64,000 nucleotides of DNA from Parasphingorhabdus flavimaris. Lineage in GTDB: Bacteria > Pseudomonadota > Alphaproteobacteria > Sphingomonadales > Sphingomonadaceae. A program made the position numbers and the translations under genes. The notes beneath the pieces were generated by a model. That model made no database searches, was not told where the DNA came from, and saw only the letters and a program-made list of their open reading frames with translations. This document shows positions 1-9,493 of this stretch, piece after piece; within the stretch, counting starts at the first letter, position 1; each line of letters opens with the position of its first letter. Location: positions 248,001 to 312,000 of the forward strand of contig NZ_JABWMH010000003.1 in assembly GCF_013371215.1 (NCBI RefSeq), in the 5' to 3' direction.

Positions 1-465
1 CATTTTTCTTCGAAGTCGGATCTGATCACGGCGTTAGTCAGACGGTTCTCCGATCAGATATTTTCTTTTCTCGACGATGCCGCGGCCACTGAAAATCGGG
101 CTGGCGATCGTTTGATGAAATATCTTCTGGAAACGAGAAGTCTGATCGAGGAAGGAGAATCAATCTGTCTGTCGGTCGCGCTCAATATTGACCAGCAGAG
201 CCTGCAGGCAAAAATCGTCGATGATCTGCTATTATTTCATCAAGTCAATATCGACTGGCTTTCCCAGACATTCGAGCTTGGCCGGCAGGACGGCAGCATA
301 AGAAATATCGGCGATCCCGTAGAAGAGGCAAACGCCTGTCTTGCTCTGGTTGACGGCGCCCAATTGATGGCTCGGGCCCATCAGAATGCGGAATTATACG
401 ATCAAGCGACAGGCCTGCTGCGTTCCAGAATTGTTGCCTCAGCCGGGAAAGATGTCACAAATTAG
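1..465 (+). CDS. TetR/AcrR-family regulator, C-terminal part (5' end outside window)
   Basis: Frame 1 is open from the first base. The first residues, HFSSKSDLITALV, match the end of the TetR DNA-binding domain (the usual YxHFxSKxxL motif after the recognition helix), so the helix-turn-helix itself lies left of the window. The remaining roughly 140 residues form a helical ligand-binding domain of the usual TetR size. It stops about 120 bp before a solute:sodium symporter pair on the same strand. It could regulate that pair, but this is inference. The ligand is unknown. An internal ATG at 112 is not the start, because the reading frame and the motif extend upstream of it. Confidence 0.8.
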   Translation, partial: HFSSKSDLITALVRRFSDQIFSFLDDAAATENRAGDRLMKYLLETRSLIEEGESICLSVALNIDQQSLQAKIVDDLLLFHQVNIDWLSQTFELGRQDGSIRNIGDPVEEANACLALVDGAQLMARAHQNAELYDQATGLLRSRIVASAGKDVTN

Positions 466-586
466 ATCTGAACAGGGCGATCAAATGGTCCGGTCCGTCC
501 GGACCGCCCTGGCCATTCCTGCAAAAGCTGATTGCTTTATCCTCCCCGAGCCTTAGTCTGCGGTAGCTGCAGCAAGGGAGGCCAGC

Positions 587-880
587 ATGTCCGAAACCAG
601 TCTGGATACACCAGACAAGGACGCGGAAACCAGCGTCACGGAAAAGGCTTATTGGTCTCAGAATATCCGGCTGCTCTGTACGCTGATGAGTATCTGGTTC
701 CTCGTTTCCTTTGGCGCCGGTATCCTCTTTCGCGATTTTCTCGATCAATTTGCCATTGGCGGTTATCCGCTCGGTTTCTGGTTCGCCCAGCAGGGTGCGA
801 TCTATTTCTTCATCCTGTTGATCATCATCTACAATGTCCGGATGAAACGGATCGAGCGTCAATATGATCTTGATGATTGA
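587..880 (+). CDS. DUF4212 small subunit of sodium:solute symporter
   Basis: A 97-residue protein with a polar N-terminus and two predicted membrane segments (about residues 28-48 and 67-82), ending in a charged tail (RMKRIERQYDLDD). This is the layout of the DUF4212 family, the small partner of VC_2705-type sodium:solute symporters. A strong ribosome site (GGGAGG) sits about 6 bp before the ATG. The large symporter subunit begins 9 bp after the stop, so the two are almost certainly one operon. The small subunit is thought to assist the large one in the inner membrane; its exact role is not known. Confidence 0.9.
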   Translation: MSETSLDTPDKDAETSVTEKAYWSQNIRLLCTLMSIWFLVSFGAGILFRDFLDQFAIGGYPLGFWFAQQGAIYFFILLIIIYNVRMKRIERQYDLDD

Positions 881-889
881 GCGCGGCAG

Positions 890-2644
890 ATGACAACCCA
901 GACCCTAATTTATCTGTTCGTCGGCCTGTCATTCGCGCTTTATATCGGGATTGCGATTGCGTCGCGCGCCGGTTCGACCAAGGAATTCTACGTCGCCGGT
1001 GGCGGGGTCAATCCGGTGGTCAACGGCATGGCAACCGCAGCCGACTGGATGTCGGCGGCGAGTTTCATCTCGATGGCCGGGATCATCGCCTTTTCGGGCT
1101 ATGACGGCTCGGTCTATCTGATGGGCTGGACCGGCGGCTATGTGATGCTGGCCCTGCTGCTCGCACCCTATCTCAAGAAATTCGGCCAATATACGGTCCC
1201 CGACTTTATCGGTACGCGCTATTATTCCAAGGCGGCCCGGGTGGTCGCAGTCATCTGCCTGATCTTCATCAGCTTCACCTACATCGCCGGTCAGATGCGC
1301 GGGGTCGGGATCGTCTTTTCCCGCTTCCTCGACGTGCCGATCAATCTGGGCGTGATCATCGGCATGGGTATCGTGTTCATCTATGCGGTGCTCGGGGGGA
1401 TGAAGGGCATCACCTATACGCAGGTCGCGCAATATTGCGTGCTGATCTTCGCCTATATGGTACCCGCCTTCTTCATCAGCTTCCTGATCACCGGCAATCC
1501 GGTACCGCAACTGGGGTTGGGCTCGACGGTCAATGACGGTTCCGGGCTCTATGTGCTCCAGAAACTCGATCTGGTGCTGCAGGACATGGGCTTCGGTGCT
1601 TATACCGACGGCAGCAAGTCGATGATAGACGTCTTCTGCATCACCGCTGCGCTGATGGTCGGCACGGCAGGCCTGCCGCATGTGATCGTGCGCTTTTTCA
1701 CCGTGCCCAAGGCATCGGACGCGCGCAAGTCGGCGGGGTGGGCGCTGGTATTCATCGCGCTGCTCTACACGACCGCACCGGCTGTCGGAGCCTTTGCCCG
1801 GCTCAATTTCATCGATAGCGTCAACAATGTGGAATATGCGCACGCTCCCGAATGGTTCAAGAATTGGGAGAGCAACGACCTGATCGCCTGGCGCGACAAG
1901 AATGGCGACGGCAAGATGCAGCTGGGCAAGGGCGATCCGTTCGAGGGCGCGCCGGAATTTGCCGCGGACACCGGCGCCAGCGGCGAGCGGGTCGTCGCCA
2001 ATGCTGCGGCAGATGACAATGCTAACGAAGTCTATGTCGACCGCGATATCATGGTGCTGGCCAATCCGGAGATTGCCAATCTGCCCGGCTGGGTGATCGC
2101 GCTGGTTGCAGCCGGAGGATTGGCGGCGGCGCTGTCAACGGCGGCGGGGCTGTTGCTGGTGATCAGCTCGTCGATCAGCCATGATTTGCTGAAGAGCACC
2201 TTCCGGCCGCAGATTACCGAGAAGGGCGAATTGCTGGCGGCCCGGATTGCGGCCACCGCGGCGATTGTCGTTGCCGGTTATCTCGGCATCTATCCGCCCG
2301 GCTGGGTCGCGCAGGTGGTGGCCTTTGCCTTTGGCCTGGCCGCCGCGTCTTTGTTCCCGGCGATCTTTATGGGGATTTTCTCCAAGCGGATGAACCGCGA
2401 GGGCGCGATTGCCGGGATGGTGACGGGGCTGAGCTTCACCTTCCTCTATATCGGCTGGTTCAAGCTCTGGTCGCCGGAAAGCAATGTCGCGGCCAACTGG
2501 CTGTTCGGCATCTCCCCCGAGGGCATTGGCGTGATCGGGATGCTGCTGAATTTCGCGGTGGCGATTGCGGTGGCACGGTTTACCAGCGCGCCGCCAAAGG
2601 AGATTGGCTGGCTGGTCGACAAGATCCGGGTACCGCGCGGCTAA
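890..2644 (+). CDS. Sodium:solute symporter, VC_2705/ActP-like large subunit
   Basis: A 584-residue multi-pass inner-membrane protein of the SSS family. The N-terminal segment with the FYVAGGGVNPVVNGMATAAD motif (about residues 30-50) is typical of the acetate permease (ActP) branch, and the pairing with an upstream DUF4212 gene places it in the VC_2705 subfamily. A hydrophilic insert at about residues 305-400 lies between membrane segments and is longer than in E. coli ActP. Likely substrates are acetate, pyruvate or other short monocarboxylates with Na+. An acetyl-CoA synthetase gene 1.7 kb downstream on the other strand supports acetate but does not prove it. Confidence 0.88.
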   Translation: MTTQTLIYLFVGLSFALYIGIAIASRAGSTKEFYVAGGGVNPVVNGMATAADWMSAASFISMAGIIAFSGYDGSVYLMGWTGGYVMLALLLAPYLKKFGQYTVPDFIGTRYYSKAARVVAVICLIFISFTYIAGQMRGVGIVFSRFLDVPINLGVIIGMGIVFIYAVLGGMKGITYTQVAQYCVLIFAYMVPAFFISFLITGNPVPQLGLGSTVNDGSGLYVLQKLDLVLQDMGFGAYTDGSKSMIDVFCITAALMVGTAGLPHVIVRFFTVPKASDARKSAGWALVFIALLYTTAPAVGAFARLNFIDSVNNVEYAHAPEWFKNWESNDLIAWRDKNGDGKMQLGKGDPFEGAPEFAADTGASGERVVANAAADDNANEVYVDRDIMVLANPEIANLPGWVIALVAAGGLAAALSTAAGLLLVISSSISHDLLKSTFRPQITEKGELLAARIAATAAIVVAGYLGIYPPGWVAQVVAFAFGLAAASLFPAIFMGIFSKRMNREGAIAGMVTGLSFTFLYIGWFKLWSPESNVAANWLFGISPEGIGVIGMLLNFAVAIAVARFTSAPPKEIGWLVDKIRVPRG

Positions 2645-2759
2645 GCGTGTTGCCGCTACGGGTGCAAATGCCGTTCTCACGGAAGCCCGGCGAACGTGCT
2701 TGTGGAATGGGTCCAACTTTGTGATAAGCGAGCGCGAAGGGCGCTAAAGGGGGTAATCG

Positions 2760-3278
2760 ATGATCTGCGCATCATGCGGCACTGAAGTTCGAGCGGGAGA
2801 TACCTATTGCGCCAATTGCGGTGCAGCGTTGCAAACCGACGCGGAACCCGGACCGCCACCGGAAAGCGACAATGTCCGCGAACCAGGGCTTGCATCAGGT
2901 GGCCTGATCCTCATCCGCTCGATATTCACGATGCCAATAAAGACCGCCAATCTGGCAGCGCATGAACTACGCAAGATCGCGAAAACTGGCGCGATCGATT
3001 CTGATCGGGACTTCCCGCACCTGTTCTGGTGCAAGGCAATGCTGCCGGTCGTCGCGACATTCCTGTCGGCGCTTGTGTTGCTCGGCACGCTCGGACTGGC
3101 CATCGCCCAGGCAGGAATTGCAGGTTTTTTCATCGGCATTTTTGCTGCAATCCTTGCCGCAATCACAGCCGACTGGTTCATCATGATTGTCGGAGAATAT
3201 CTGATGATAAAAGTCGTCAGCGCTCGCTATTACTTGCAGCATATCGAGGAATATGAGGGCGAAAGCGAGCGGCACTGA
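2760..3278 (+). CDS. Zinc-ribbon membrane protein of unknown function
   Basis: A 172-residue protein that opens with a zinc ribbon: CxxC at residues 3-6 and CxxC at 18-21 (ICASCGTEV ... YCANCGAAL). A proline-rich linker follows, then a domain with two membrane segments (about residues 97-118 and 123-147), resembling DUF4282-type small membrane proteins. The function is unknown. It stands alone, 115 bp after the symporter and on the same strand. The zinc ribbon would be cytoplasmic if the usual topology holds. Confidence 0.75.
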   Translation: MICASCGTEVRAGDTYCANCGAALQTDAEPGPPPESDNVREPGLASGGLILIRSIFTMPIKTANLAAHELRKIAKTGAIDSDRDFPHLFWCKAMLPVVATFLSALVLLGTLGLAIAQAGIAGFFIGIFAAILAAITADWFIMIVGEYLMIKVVSARYYLQHIEEYEGESERH

Positions 3279-3303
3279 CGACCCAGCCGGTTGCGCTGCA
3301 GCG

Positions 3304-3483
3304 CTACCGCTTCTTGGCGATCGTCAGCTTGTCCTGCTTCGCCCTTGTCTTGATCGATTCCTCGCTGCGGGTCAGCGCTTTCGAGATTGCCTTCAGCGTC
3401 ATTCCCTTTTTCGCAAAGGCGTGAAGCTTCTGGATTTCTTCGCTGGTCCATGCCTGCTTGTGGCGTTCAAAATGTTCTTTCAT
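3304..3483 (-). CDS. Small basic helical (SANT/HTH-like) protein
   Basis: A 59-residue open frame on the minus strand. It begins MKEHFERHKQAWTSEEIQKL and has a tryptophan-led helix (AWTSEEIQKLHAF) followed by KKGMTLKAISKALTRS and a lysine-rich end (KQDKLTIAKKR). The WTSEE ... GMTLKAIAxxLxRSEESIKTR pattern resembles small Myb/SANT- or HTH-like DNA-binding proteins. It is convergent with the zinc-ribbon gene, whose stop is 25 bp away, and divergent from the nitroreductase. Coding is inferred from the coherent motif; expression is unproven. Confidence 0.6.
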   Translation of the reverse strand: MKEHFERHKQAWTSEEIQKLHAFAKKGMTLKAISKALTRSEESIKTRAKQDKLTIAKKR

Positions 3484-3619
3484 GGGTTTGGGCCTAACAG
3501 ATTATTCCCGCTATGCACCCCCAATATCGCCAAAGCTGGCGCTCCGCTCGTTCAAGCGGGGTTTGCATATATCCATTTGTCCGCTAGCCAGCGACAAACA
3601 TTATCAATTGGAGCTATTC

Positions 3620-4297
3620 ATGAAGTTTGACGAAGTTGTTCTCGGGCGCCGCAGCATTCGCGGTTACAAAGCCGAACCGGTCGCAAAAGAGCTGATCGAG
3701 GAAATTCTCGGACTGGCGATGCGCGCCCCTTCGTCGATGAATACGCAGCCCTATAATTTTTACGTGATCACCGGCGAACCGCTGGAGAAAATTCGCGCGG
3801 GCAATACCGAACGGATGCTGGCCGGTGTCCCGCAGTCGCGCGAGTTCCGCCAGGGAGAGGCTTTCGCGGGTGAACACCGCGAACGGCAGATTGGGGTTGC
3901 AAAGCAGCTTTTCTCGGCCATGGGGATCGAGCGCGATGACAAGGAAGCGCGGCAGGACTGGGTCATGCGCGGCTTTCGCCAGTTCGACGCGCCGGTTTGC
4001 GTGATCATCACTTATGATCGCGCGGTTGACGGCAGCGATGACACACCGTTTGACTGCGGCGCGGTGGCAACGGCGCTGGTCAACGCTGCCTGGTCGCGCG
4101 GGCTGGGCACGGTGATCAACAGCCAGGGCATCATGCAGTCGCCGGTGGTCCGCGAACATGCCGGGATTGCCGATGATCAGGTGATCATGAAGAGCATCGC
4201 GCTGGGCTGGCCGGACGAGAGCTTTCCCGCCAATGCGGTTGTGTCGACGCGCAAGTCCGTGGACGAGGCGGCTGTGTTTGTCGGCTTTGGGGGGTAG
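3620..4297 (+). CDS. Nitroreductase-family FMN oxidoreductase
   Basis: A 225-residue protein. The N-terminal RRSIRGYKAEPV (residues 10-21) and APSSMNTQPYNFYVI (residues 38-52) are the FMN-phosphate and flavin-contacting motifs of the nitroreductase fold. The C-terminal half has the GLGTVINSQG and IALGWPDE motifs of this family. The chosen ATG at 3620 has GGAG 8 bp upstream; the frame extends back to 3458, but that part has no family similarity. Enzymes of this group reduce nitro compounds, quinones or flavins with NAD(P)H; the physiological substrate is unknown. A GC-rich hairpin lies between this gene and the convergent acs gene. Confidence 0.9.
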   Translation: MKFDEVVLGRRSIRGYKAEPVAKELIEEILGLAMRAPSSMNTQPYNFYVITGEPLEKIRAGNTERMLAGVPQSREFRQGEAFAGEHRERQIGVAKQLFSAMGIERDDKEARQDWVMRGFRQFDAPVCVIITYDRAVDGSDDTPFDCGAVATALVNAAWSRGLGTVINSQGIMQSPVVREHAGIADDQVIMKSIALGWPDESFPANAVVSTRKSVDEAAVFVGFGG

Positions 4298-4355
4298 GTT
4301 TGTACTCCGCACCTGATGCGGATCCCTGTGCCACCAGCAGCAATCTTTGCCGCCA

Positions 4356-4380
4356 GAGCTCCGCATCGGGTGCGGAGCTC
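4356..4380. terminator. GC-rich hairpin between nitroreductase and acs
   Basis: A perfect 10-bp inverted repeat (GAGCTCCGCA, 5-nt loop, TGCGGAGCTC) lies between two convergent genes. A smaller hairpin with the same TCCGCA/TGCGGA arms lies at about 4307-4323. The position fits a bidirectional transcription end. There is no long T-run, so intrinsic termination is only probable. Confidence 0.55.
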
Positions 4381-4390
4381 TGTTATGCGG

Positions 4391-6346
4391 CTATCTGTTC
4401 AAACGCCCTTCGACCAGAGCATCGACCACCGACGGATCGGCGAGTGTCGAGGTGTCACCCAGCGCGCCATGGTCATTCTCGGCGATCTTGCGCAGGATCC
4501 GGCGCATGATCTTGCCGCTGCGGGTCTTGGGCAGCGCGGGTGTCAGATGCAGATGGTCGGGGGTGGCGATCGGGCCGATTTCCTTGCGGACATGGACGCG
4601 CAGTTCGGCGACCAGTTCGTCTGAATGCTCCTCGCCGGCGTTGAGCGTGACATAGCAATAGATGCCCTGTCCCTTGATATCGTGGGGATAGCCGACCACC
4701 GCCGCCTCGGCGACCTTAGGGTGCGAGACCAGAGCGCTTTCGACCTCTGCCGTGCCCATGCGGTGGCCCGAAACGTTGATCACATCATCGACCCGGCCGG
4801 TGATCCAGTAATAGTCATCGGCATCGCGCTTGCAGCCGTCACCGGTGAAATATTTGCCCTTATAAGTGCTGAAATAGGTCTGGACGAACCGTTCATGGTC
4901 GCCATAGACGCTGCGCGCCTGTCCCGGCCAGCTGGCTGTAATGCACAGATTGCCGTCGGTCGCGCCTTCCAGAATTTTGCCGTCGCCGTCGACCAGCTGC
5001 GGCTGAACGCCGAAAAAAGGCTTGCCGGCGCTGCCCGGTTTCATGCCATGGGCGCCGGGCAGGGTGGTGATCATGATGCCGCCCGTTTCGGTCTGCCACC
5101 AGGTATCGATGATCGGTGACTTGCCGTCGCCAACCACATCATAATACCAGCGCCAGGCTTCCGGATTGATCGGTTCGCCGACGGTGCCGAGCAGGCGGAT
5201 CGACGAGCGGTCGTGAGCCTTCACAGGGCCGTCGCCTTCGCGCATCAGCGCGCGGATGGCGGTAGGAGCTGTGTAAAAGATATTGACCTTGTGCTTTTCG
5301 ACCACTTCCCAGAAACGGCTGAAATCCGGATAGTTGGGAATGCCCTCGAACATGATCTCGGTCGCGCCGTTGATCAGCGGCCCATAGACGATATAGCTGT
5401 GGCCGGTGACCCAGCCGATATCGGCCGAGCACCAGAAAACCTCGCCGGGCTGATAATCGAAGACATAGTGGAAGGTGGTCGCCACCCAGACCGCGTAGCC
5501 GCCGGTGGTGTGCAATACGCCCTTGGGCTTGCCGGTCGATCCCGACGTGTAGAGAATGAAAAGGGGGTCCTCGGCGTTCATCGGCTCGCAAGGGCAATCG
5601 GCGGATACATCGGCCGAAATTTCATGATACCAGTGGTCGCGACCGGCGGTCATTTCCACGTCGGTATCGGTATGATTGATCACCAGCACCGCATCGACCG
5701 CCACCTTTTCCAGTGCCGCATCGACATTGGCCTTAAGCGGCACCGGTTTGCCGCCGCGCAATCCGCCGTCCGCACAGATCACGAACTTGCTGTCGCAATC
5801 CTCGATTCTGCCGGCCAGTGCGTCGGGGGAGAAGCCTCCGAACACCACGCTGTGGATCGCACCGATGCGGGCGCAGGCGAGCATGGCGATTGCGCCTTCG
5901 GGAATCATCGGCATGTAGATGGTCACCCGGTCGCCTTTGCCGACGCCCAGTTTCTTGAGGCAATTTGCCATTTTGATCACTTCGGCCTGCAACTCGGCAT
6001 AGCTGATCGTGCGGCCGGGCGATTGCGGGTCATCGGGTTCGAAAATCAGCGCCGTGACATCGCCCTTGCCGGCGGCGACATGGCGGTCGACCGCGTTGTG
6101 ACAGATGTTCATTACGCCGTCTTCATACCATTTGATCGAGACCGGATCGAAGGAGGCATTGGAAATTTTCGTCGGCATGGTCTGCCAGTCGAGACGCTCG
6201 GCCTGACGGGCCCAGAAGCTGTCCGGATCGCTGATGCTTTCCTGATAGAGACGGTCATAGTCAGCCGCAGTGCAATGAGTGGCCTCACCGTTGCGCGGCG
6301 ACGCGATCAACGCGACCAGATCCTTTTTTACTGGCTCATCCGTCAT
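4391..6346 (-). CDS. acs: Acetyl-CoA synthetase (AMP-forming)
   Basis: A 651-residue enzyme of the normal family length. It activates acetate with ATP and CoA to acetyl-CoA, via acetyl-AMP, in the cytoplasm. The AMP-binding P-loop motif [11 protein letters not shown] is at about residues 262-272, the adenylate-forming motif WWQTETGG follows, and the C-terminal SGKIMRR (about 611-617) carries the lysine that is acetylated in regulated Acs enzymes. It is the only gene in its transcript as far as can be seen; the next gene upstream on the strand is the CCA-adding enzyme, 89 bp away. With the symporter pair at 587-2644 it would allow growth on acetate. Confidence 0.97.
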   Translation of the reverse strand: MTDEPVKKDLVALIASPRNGEATHCTAADYDRLYQESISDPDSFWARQAERLDWQTMPTKISNASFDPVSIKWYEDGVMNICHNAVDRHVAAGKGDVTALIFEPDDPQSPGRTISYAELQAEVIKMANCLKKLGVGKGDRVTIYMPMIPEGAIAMLACARIGAIHSVVFGGFSPDALAGRIEDCDSKFVICADGGLRGGKPVPLKANVDAALEKVAVDAVLVINHTDTDVEMTAGRDHWYHEISADVSADCPCEPMNAEDPLFILYTSGSTGKPKGVLHTTGGYAVWVATTFHYVFDYQPGEVFWCSADIGWVTGHSYIVYGPLINGATEIMFEGIPNYPDFSRFWEVVEKHKVNIFYTAPTAIRALMREGDGPVKAHDRSSIRLLGTVGEPINPEAWRWYYDVVGDGKSPIIDTWWQTETGGIMITTLPGAHGMKPGSAGKPFFGVQPQLVDGDGKILEGATDGNLCITASWPGQARSVYGDHERFVQTYFSTYKGKYFTGDGCKRDADDYYWITGRVDDVINVSGHRMGTAEVESALVSHPKVAEAAVVGYPHDIKGQGIYCYVTLNAGEEHSDELVAELRVHVRKEIGPIATPDHLHLTPALPKTRSGKIMRRILRKIAENDHGALGDTSTLADPSVVDALVEGRLNR

Positions 6347-6435
6347 TTTCTATTCTCTCCTGTTTTTGCGCTGTTCCGGAATAGTTTTTCCGTCGCAAAT
6401 ATCAATATCATCACGACCGGTGTTCCGGTTCGTAT

Positions 6436-7650
6436 TCACCCGGCAAGTTTCAGATCGGCTACAAATTCCCGGACCCATTGTTCGTCCGGAAACCCCTGGG
6501 CGATCCACGCTGCCTCGATTTTGGCCAGGGTTTTGGCAACCACAGGGCCGGGCCTCAATCCCTGGTCGATCAGATGGCCGCCCGTCAGCGGGAAGACCGG
6601 CGGTTGCCAGTCGGCGAGCCGCGCCAGCATGTCCGGCAGGGCATCGTCAGGGGCGTATAGCAGCGCCACATCCCGGGCTGCGTCTATATTGGTGCGATAG
6701 GCAAAGGCGCGGATGTCGGTCAGCTCCGCGTCCGGCGCGGGCATATTGTCGGCAGGACCGGGCACGAGCCGCTCGCCGATGGCTCTTTGCTGTTTTCTGG
6801 ATAGATTCAGGCTCCTGGCAATGGCGATGGCCGTGTCCGAATCCTTCGGCAGCAGCGCCACCAGTCGCCGGATTGCAGTCGGTGCCAGATGCAGCCGCTG
6901 TTCGCGCTGCACGATGCGGTTCAGCACCGTCGCCGAATCCTCGTCGATCCGGTCGACAATATGCGACATGATTCCCGCGTCTATCATCTGGCGCAGCGCT
7001 GATCGCGGATCCTCGGTTTGCAGCAGTTTCAGCAGCTCGTCGGCAATCCGTTCGCGGGAAAGCATTTCAAGCTTCGCTGCAGCGGCGGTGCAGGCCGCAT
7101 AAGCCTTTTCATCCACCTGCTGTTTTCCAAAGCGCGCCTGAAAGCGGAAATAGCGCATGATCCGCAGATGATCTTCGGCGATCCGTTCCGCAGGAGAGCC
7201 GATGAAACGGATTTGCAGTCTCTTCAGGTCGTCCAGGCCACCGAAATAGTCGAACAGCTCCAGCGTCTGCGGATCGGCGGAAAGGGCGTTGATCGTGAAA
7301 TCACGGCGCGCGGCGTCTTCCTTCCAGTCATCGCTGAACGCCACGGTTGCCCGTCGCCCGTCGGTCGAAACATCACGGCGAAGAGTCGTGATCTCGACCG
7401 GCCCGTCGGGCAGTACGGCGGTTATGGTGCCGTGAGCGATGCCGGTCGGCACGACCTTGATCGATGCTGCGGTCAGCCGCTCCATCACATCCTCGGGCAG
7501 CAAGGGCGTGGCGATGTCCACATCCTTGACCTCGAGTCCAAGCAACGTGTCCCGGACGGCTCCCCCGACAAAGCGCGCCTTGCCATCGAGCGCCGCGACC
7601 AGCGCCGCGAGGCCTCTTCTTTCCATCCAGTCTGCCGGTGGTAATGTCAT
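6436..7650 (-). CDS. CCA tRNA nucleotidyltransferase / poly(A) polymerase family
   Basis: A 404-residue class II nucleotidyltransferase. FVGGAVRDTLLG (about residues 27-38) and the catalytic DVDIAT (43-48) are the head-domain signatures; the RRDFTINAL motif follows at about residue 112. It adds or repairs the 3' CCA of tRNA. The ATG at 7650 overlaps the stop of the Nudix gene as ATGA, so translation is coupled; the frame extends upstream to 7761, but only inside the preceding gene. It is the last gene of a three-gene overlapping operon (8803 to 6436), an arrangement I recall as common in Sphingomonadales. Confidence 0.93.
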   Translation of the reverse strand: MTLPPADWMERRGLAALVAALDGKARFVGGAVRDTLLGLEVKDVDIATPLLPEDVMERLTAASIKVVPTGIAHGTITAVLPDGPVEITTLRRDVSTDGRRATVAFSDDWKEDAARRDFTINALSADPQTLELFDYFGGLDDLKRLQIRFIGSPAERIAEDHLRIMRYFRFQARFGKQQVDEKAYAACTAAAAKLEMLSRERIADELLKLLQTEDPRSALRQMIDAGIMSHIVDRIDEDSATVLNRIVQREQRLHLAPTAIRRLVALLPKDSDTAIAIARSLNLSRKQQRAIGERLVPGPADNMPAPDAELTDIRAFAYRTNIDAARDVALLYAPDDALPDMLARLADWQPPVFPLTGGHLIDQGLRPGPVVAKTLAKIEAAWIAQGFPDEQWVREFVADLKLAG

Positions 7651-8246
7651 GCTTCCCAGCCTAGCCTTTTCCCGAGATTGTTCAAAATCCCCGCGGTAAT
7701 TCCCCAGATGCGATATTCCTGCCAGTAGATTTCGTAATAATGCCGCTTGCGGCCATTCCATGTTCCTTCATGGATTTTGCGGTTTTTCGGGTCGAGCAGG
7801 AAATCAAGCGGCGCTTCAAACCAGCTTTCAACCTCGCCCGGATCGGCAACAAAGGGCAGGTCGGGCGGAATGACACTCAGCACCGGTTGAATGTTGAAGC
7901 CGCTGCCGGACTGGAAACTGTCGGTCAAGCCAATGATATCGACCTGGCTTCGGTCGAGAGCAACTTCCTCGTGCGCCTCGCGTAACGCCGCATCAATCGA
8001 ATCGCGGTCGCCCGGATCAATCTTGCCGCCGGGAAAGGCGACTTGCCCGGGGTGGCTGCGCATATGCTGGGGGCGCTGAACAAAAATCACGCCGGGATCG
8101 GGTCGGTCGGTGACTGCAATCAGGACCGCGGCATCGCGCAAAACCTTTGGATCATCGATATGATCGCGTTCGTTATACAGAAGATGGTCGAGATCACTTG
8201 CATGGCCTTTGACGAGGGCCTTTTCCAGCCGGTCACGCAGGGTCAT
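7647..8246 (-). CDS. Nudix hydrolase, CoA pyrophosphatase type
   Basis: A 199-residue Nudix protein. The FVQRPQHMRSHPGQVAFPGG segment (about residues 55-74) is characteristic of the CoA-diphosphatase (NudL/YeaB) branch, and the catalytic helix REAHEE is at about residues 89-94. It probably cleaves CoA or acyl-CoA into phosphopantetheine and 3',5'-ADP. Start and stop overlap the flanking genes by 4 bp each (ATGA), so the DUF1285, Nudix and CCA enzyme genes form one coupled operon. Specific substrate not proven. Confidence 0.9.
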   Translation of the reverse strand: MTLRDRLEKALVKGHASDLDHLLYNERDHIDDPKVLRDAAVLIAVTDRPDPGVIFVQRPQHMRSHPGQVAFPGGKIDPGDRDSIDAALREAHEEVALDRSQVDIIGLTDSFQSGSGFNIQPVLSVIPPDLPFVADPGEVESWFEAPLDFLLDPKNRKIHEGTWNGRKRHYYEIYWQEYRIWGITAGILNNLGKRLGWEA

Positions 8247-8803
8247 GATTGTCCCTCGATCGGGAAGAAGGTTCCGGCGGACCAGATGCCCATCGGATCG
8301 GCGGCGTCGTCCAGCGCCAGTTCGGCAAGCTGGTAATAGACCGGCCGGGCCAGTACCGCCTCGAGCCCGTTCCGTACTTGCAAATAGGGTTGCGGCTTGT
8401 CCGCGCCAAAGCGCAGAGGATGATCGGCATTGGCCACTATCAGATGATCGGTGTTGAGCCGAAATGCCAGCGTCCGGTCCGGACCGCTGCCGTGGCTTTC
8501 CAGTTCCACCGCGACAAATGGTGCATCATCGACGATGATGCTCAGCTTTTGATAAGGCGTGACCAATGCGAAGCTGCCATCTGCTTCCCGTCGCAAAATG
8601 CTGGAAAAGGCGCGCACCATGGCGGGGCGTTTGATCGGGTCGCCCTGATGATACCAGGTGCCGTCGGCGGTAATCCGCATCTCGCTGTCGCCGGTCTCCT
8701 GGGGGTCCCATTGATCGACCGGGGGCAGCTTTTGCGCTTCTGCCATTTCCGCAATTTCTGCGATGGATAGCGAAGTTAGTTCGGGGGGCGGCGTATAGGG
8801 CAT
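8243..8803 (-). CDS. DUF1285 domain protein
   Basis: A 186-residue cytoplasmic protein with the DUF1285 hallmarks: LPPVDQWDPQ near the N-terminus, then MRITADGTWYHQGDPIKRPAMVRAF at about residues 42-66, with alternating strands after it. The family is of unknown function, with a structurally known two-domain beta fold. It is the first gene of the operon with the Nudix hydrolase and CCA-adding enzyme (4-bp ATGA overlap). No signal peptide or membrane segment is visible. Confidence 0.88.
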   Translation of the reverse strand: MPYTPPPELTSLSIAEIAEMAEAQKLPPVDQWDPQETGDSEMRITADGTWYHQGDPIKRPAMVRAFSSILRREADGSFALVTPYQKLSIIVDDAPFVAVELESHGSGPDRTLAFRLNTDHLIVANADHPLRFGADKPQPYLQVRNGLEAVLARPVYYQLAELALDDAADPMGIWSAGTFFPIEGQS

Positions 8804-8850
8804 GGAAAATGCCTATTGCCCGGCGCCATTTCTGTAAAGCTTTAGACGCG

Positions 8851-9363
8851 CTATCTTGTCCAGGGCCCGAGCTTGCCGGTTTCCGGCAAGGCATTTTTGG
8901 CGTTGCTGCGGACCAACAGCCGCGATGGCTCCCAAGGCCCGGGCAGCGTCCATCCGCCGGTGCCTTCCGCCGTAAAATCGAAGAAGCGGCCATAATATTC
9001 CGGATCGCCAATCATCACCAGCGGCAGCGGGTCATCGGCATGAATTTCCTTGAGCAGCGCCGCCATCATCATGCGGCCAATGCCCTCGCGTTGAAAATCG
9101 GGATAGACCGCTACCGGTCCGACCATGATCATCGGGTGTTTCCGGCCTTCTTCATCGGTCAGGGCAATCGGCCAGCACTGGATCGATCCGAGCAATTCGT
9201 GCTTTTCCTGATCGACAGCCGCCAGCGACAGACCTTCGAGCATGTCCATGCCGTCGCGCAGCTTATAGGCGGTCCGGTCATGCCGGTCGGTGCCAAAGGC
9301 GGAGTCTAACAGGGCCTCGACAAGTTGCGGGTCGATTTCCGCGAGAGGAATGATGCTGGCCAA
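8851..9363 (-). CDS. GNAT-family N-acetyltransferase
   Basis: A 170-residue protein of the GNAT fold. The VGPVAVYPDFQREGIGRMMM stretch (about residues 81-100) contains the V-x-P-x-x-Q/R-x-x-G-x-G/A acetyl-CoA pyrophosphate loop. The MIGDPEYYGRFFDF motif after it is typical of predicted N-acetyltransferases of the YhbS type. The substrate is unknown. The assigned start is a TTG at 9363 with only a weak ribosome site; the frame is closed by a stop 36 bp further upstream, so the start is uncertain by at most a few codons. It is 48 bp upstream of DUF1285 on the same strand. Confidence 0.85.
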   Translation of the reverse strand: MASIIPLAEIDPQLVEALLDSAFGTDRHDRTAYKLRDGMDMLEGLSLAAVDQEKHELLGSIQCWPIALTDEEGRKHPMIMVGPVAVYPDFQREGIGRMMMAALLKEIHADDPLPLVMIGDPEYYGRFFDFTAEGTGGWTLPGPWEPSRLLVRSNAKNALPETGKLGPWTR

Positions 9364-9493
9364 TTCGTGGGTCTCGTCTTTCAGGAAAAGCGCGCGCTAC
9401 CCCGCTTTGAGGTAAATGTCGAGCCGCATAGGTTGCAATTGCATGATTGCGTAGCGCCAGCTAAAAGATGGATCTGATAAGGGGAGTTTGTGC

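Noticed and set aside
5213-6700. Long open frame opposite acs
   Set aside because: It is a high-GC antisense frame of acs and the CCA gene, with no recognisable protein pattern.
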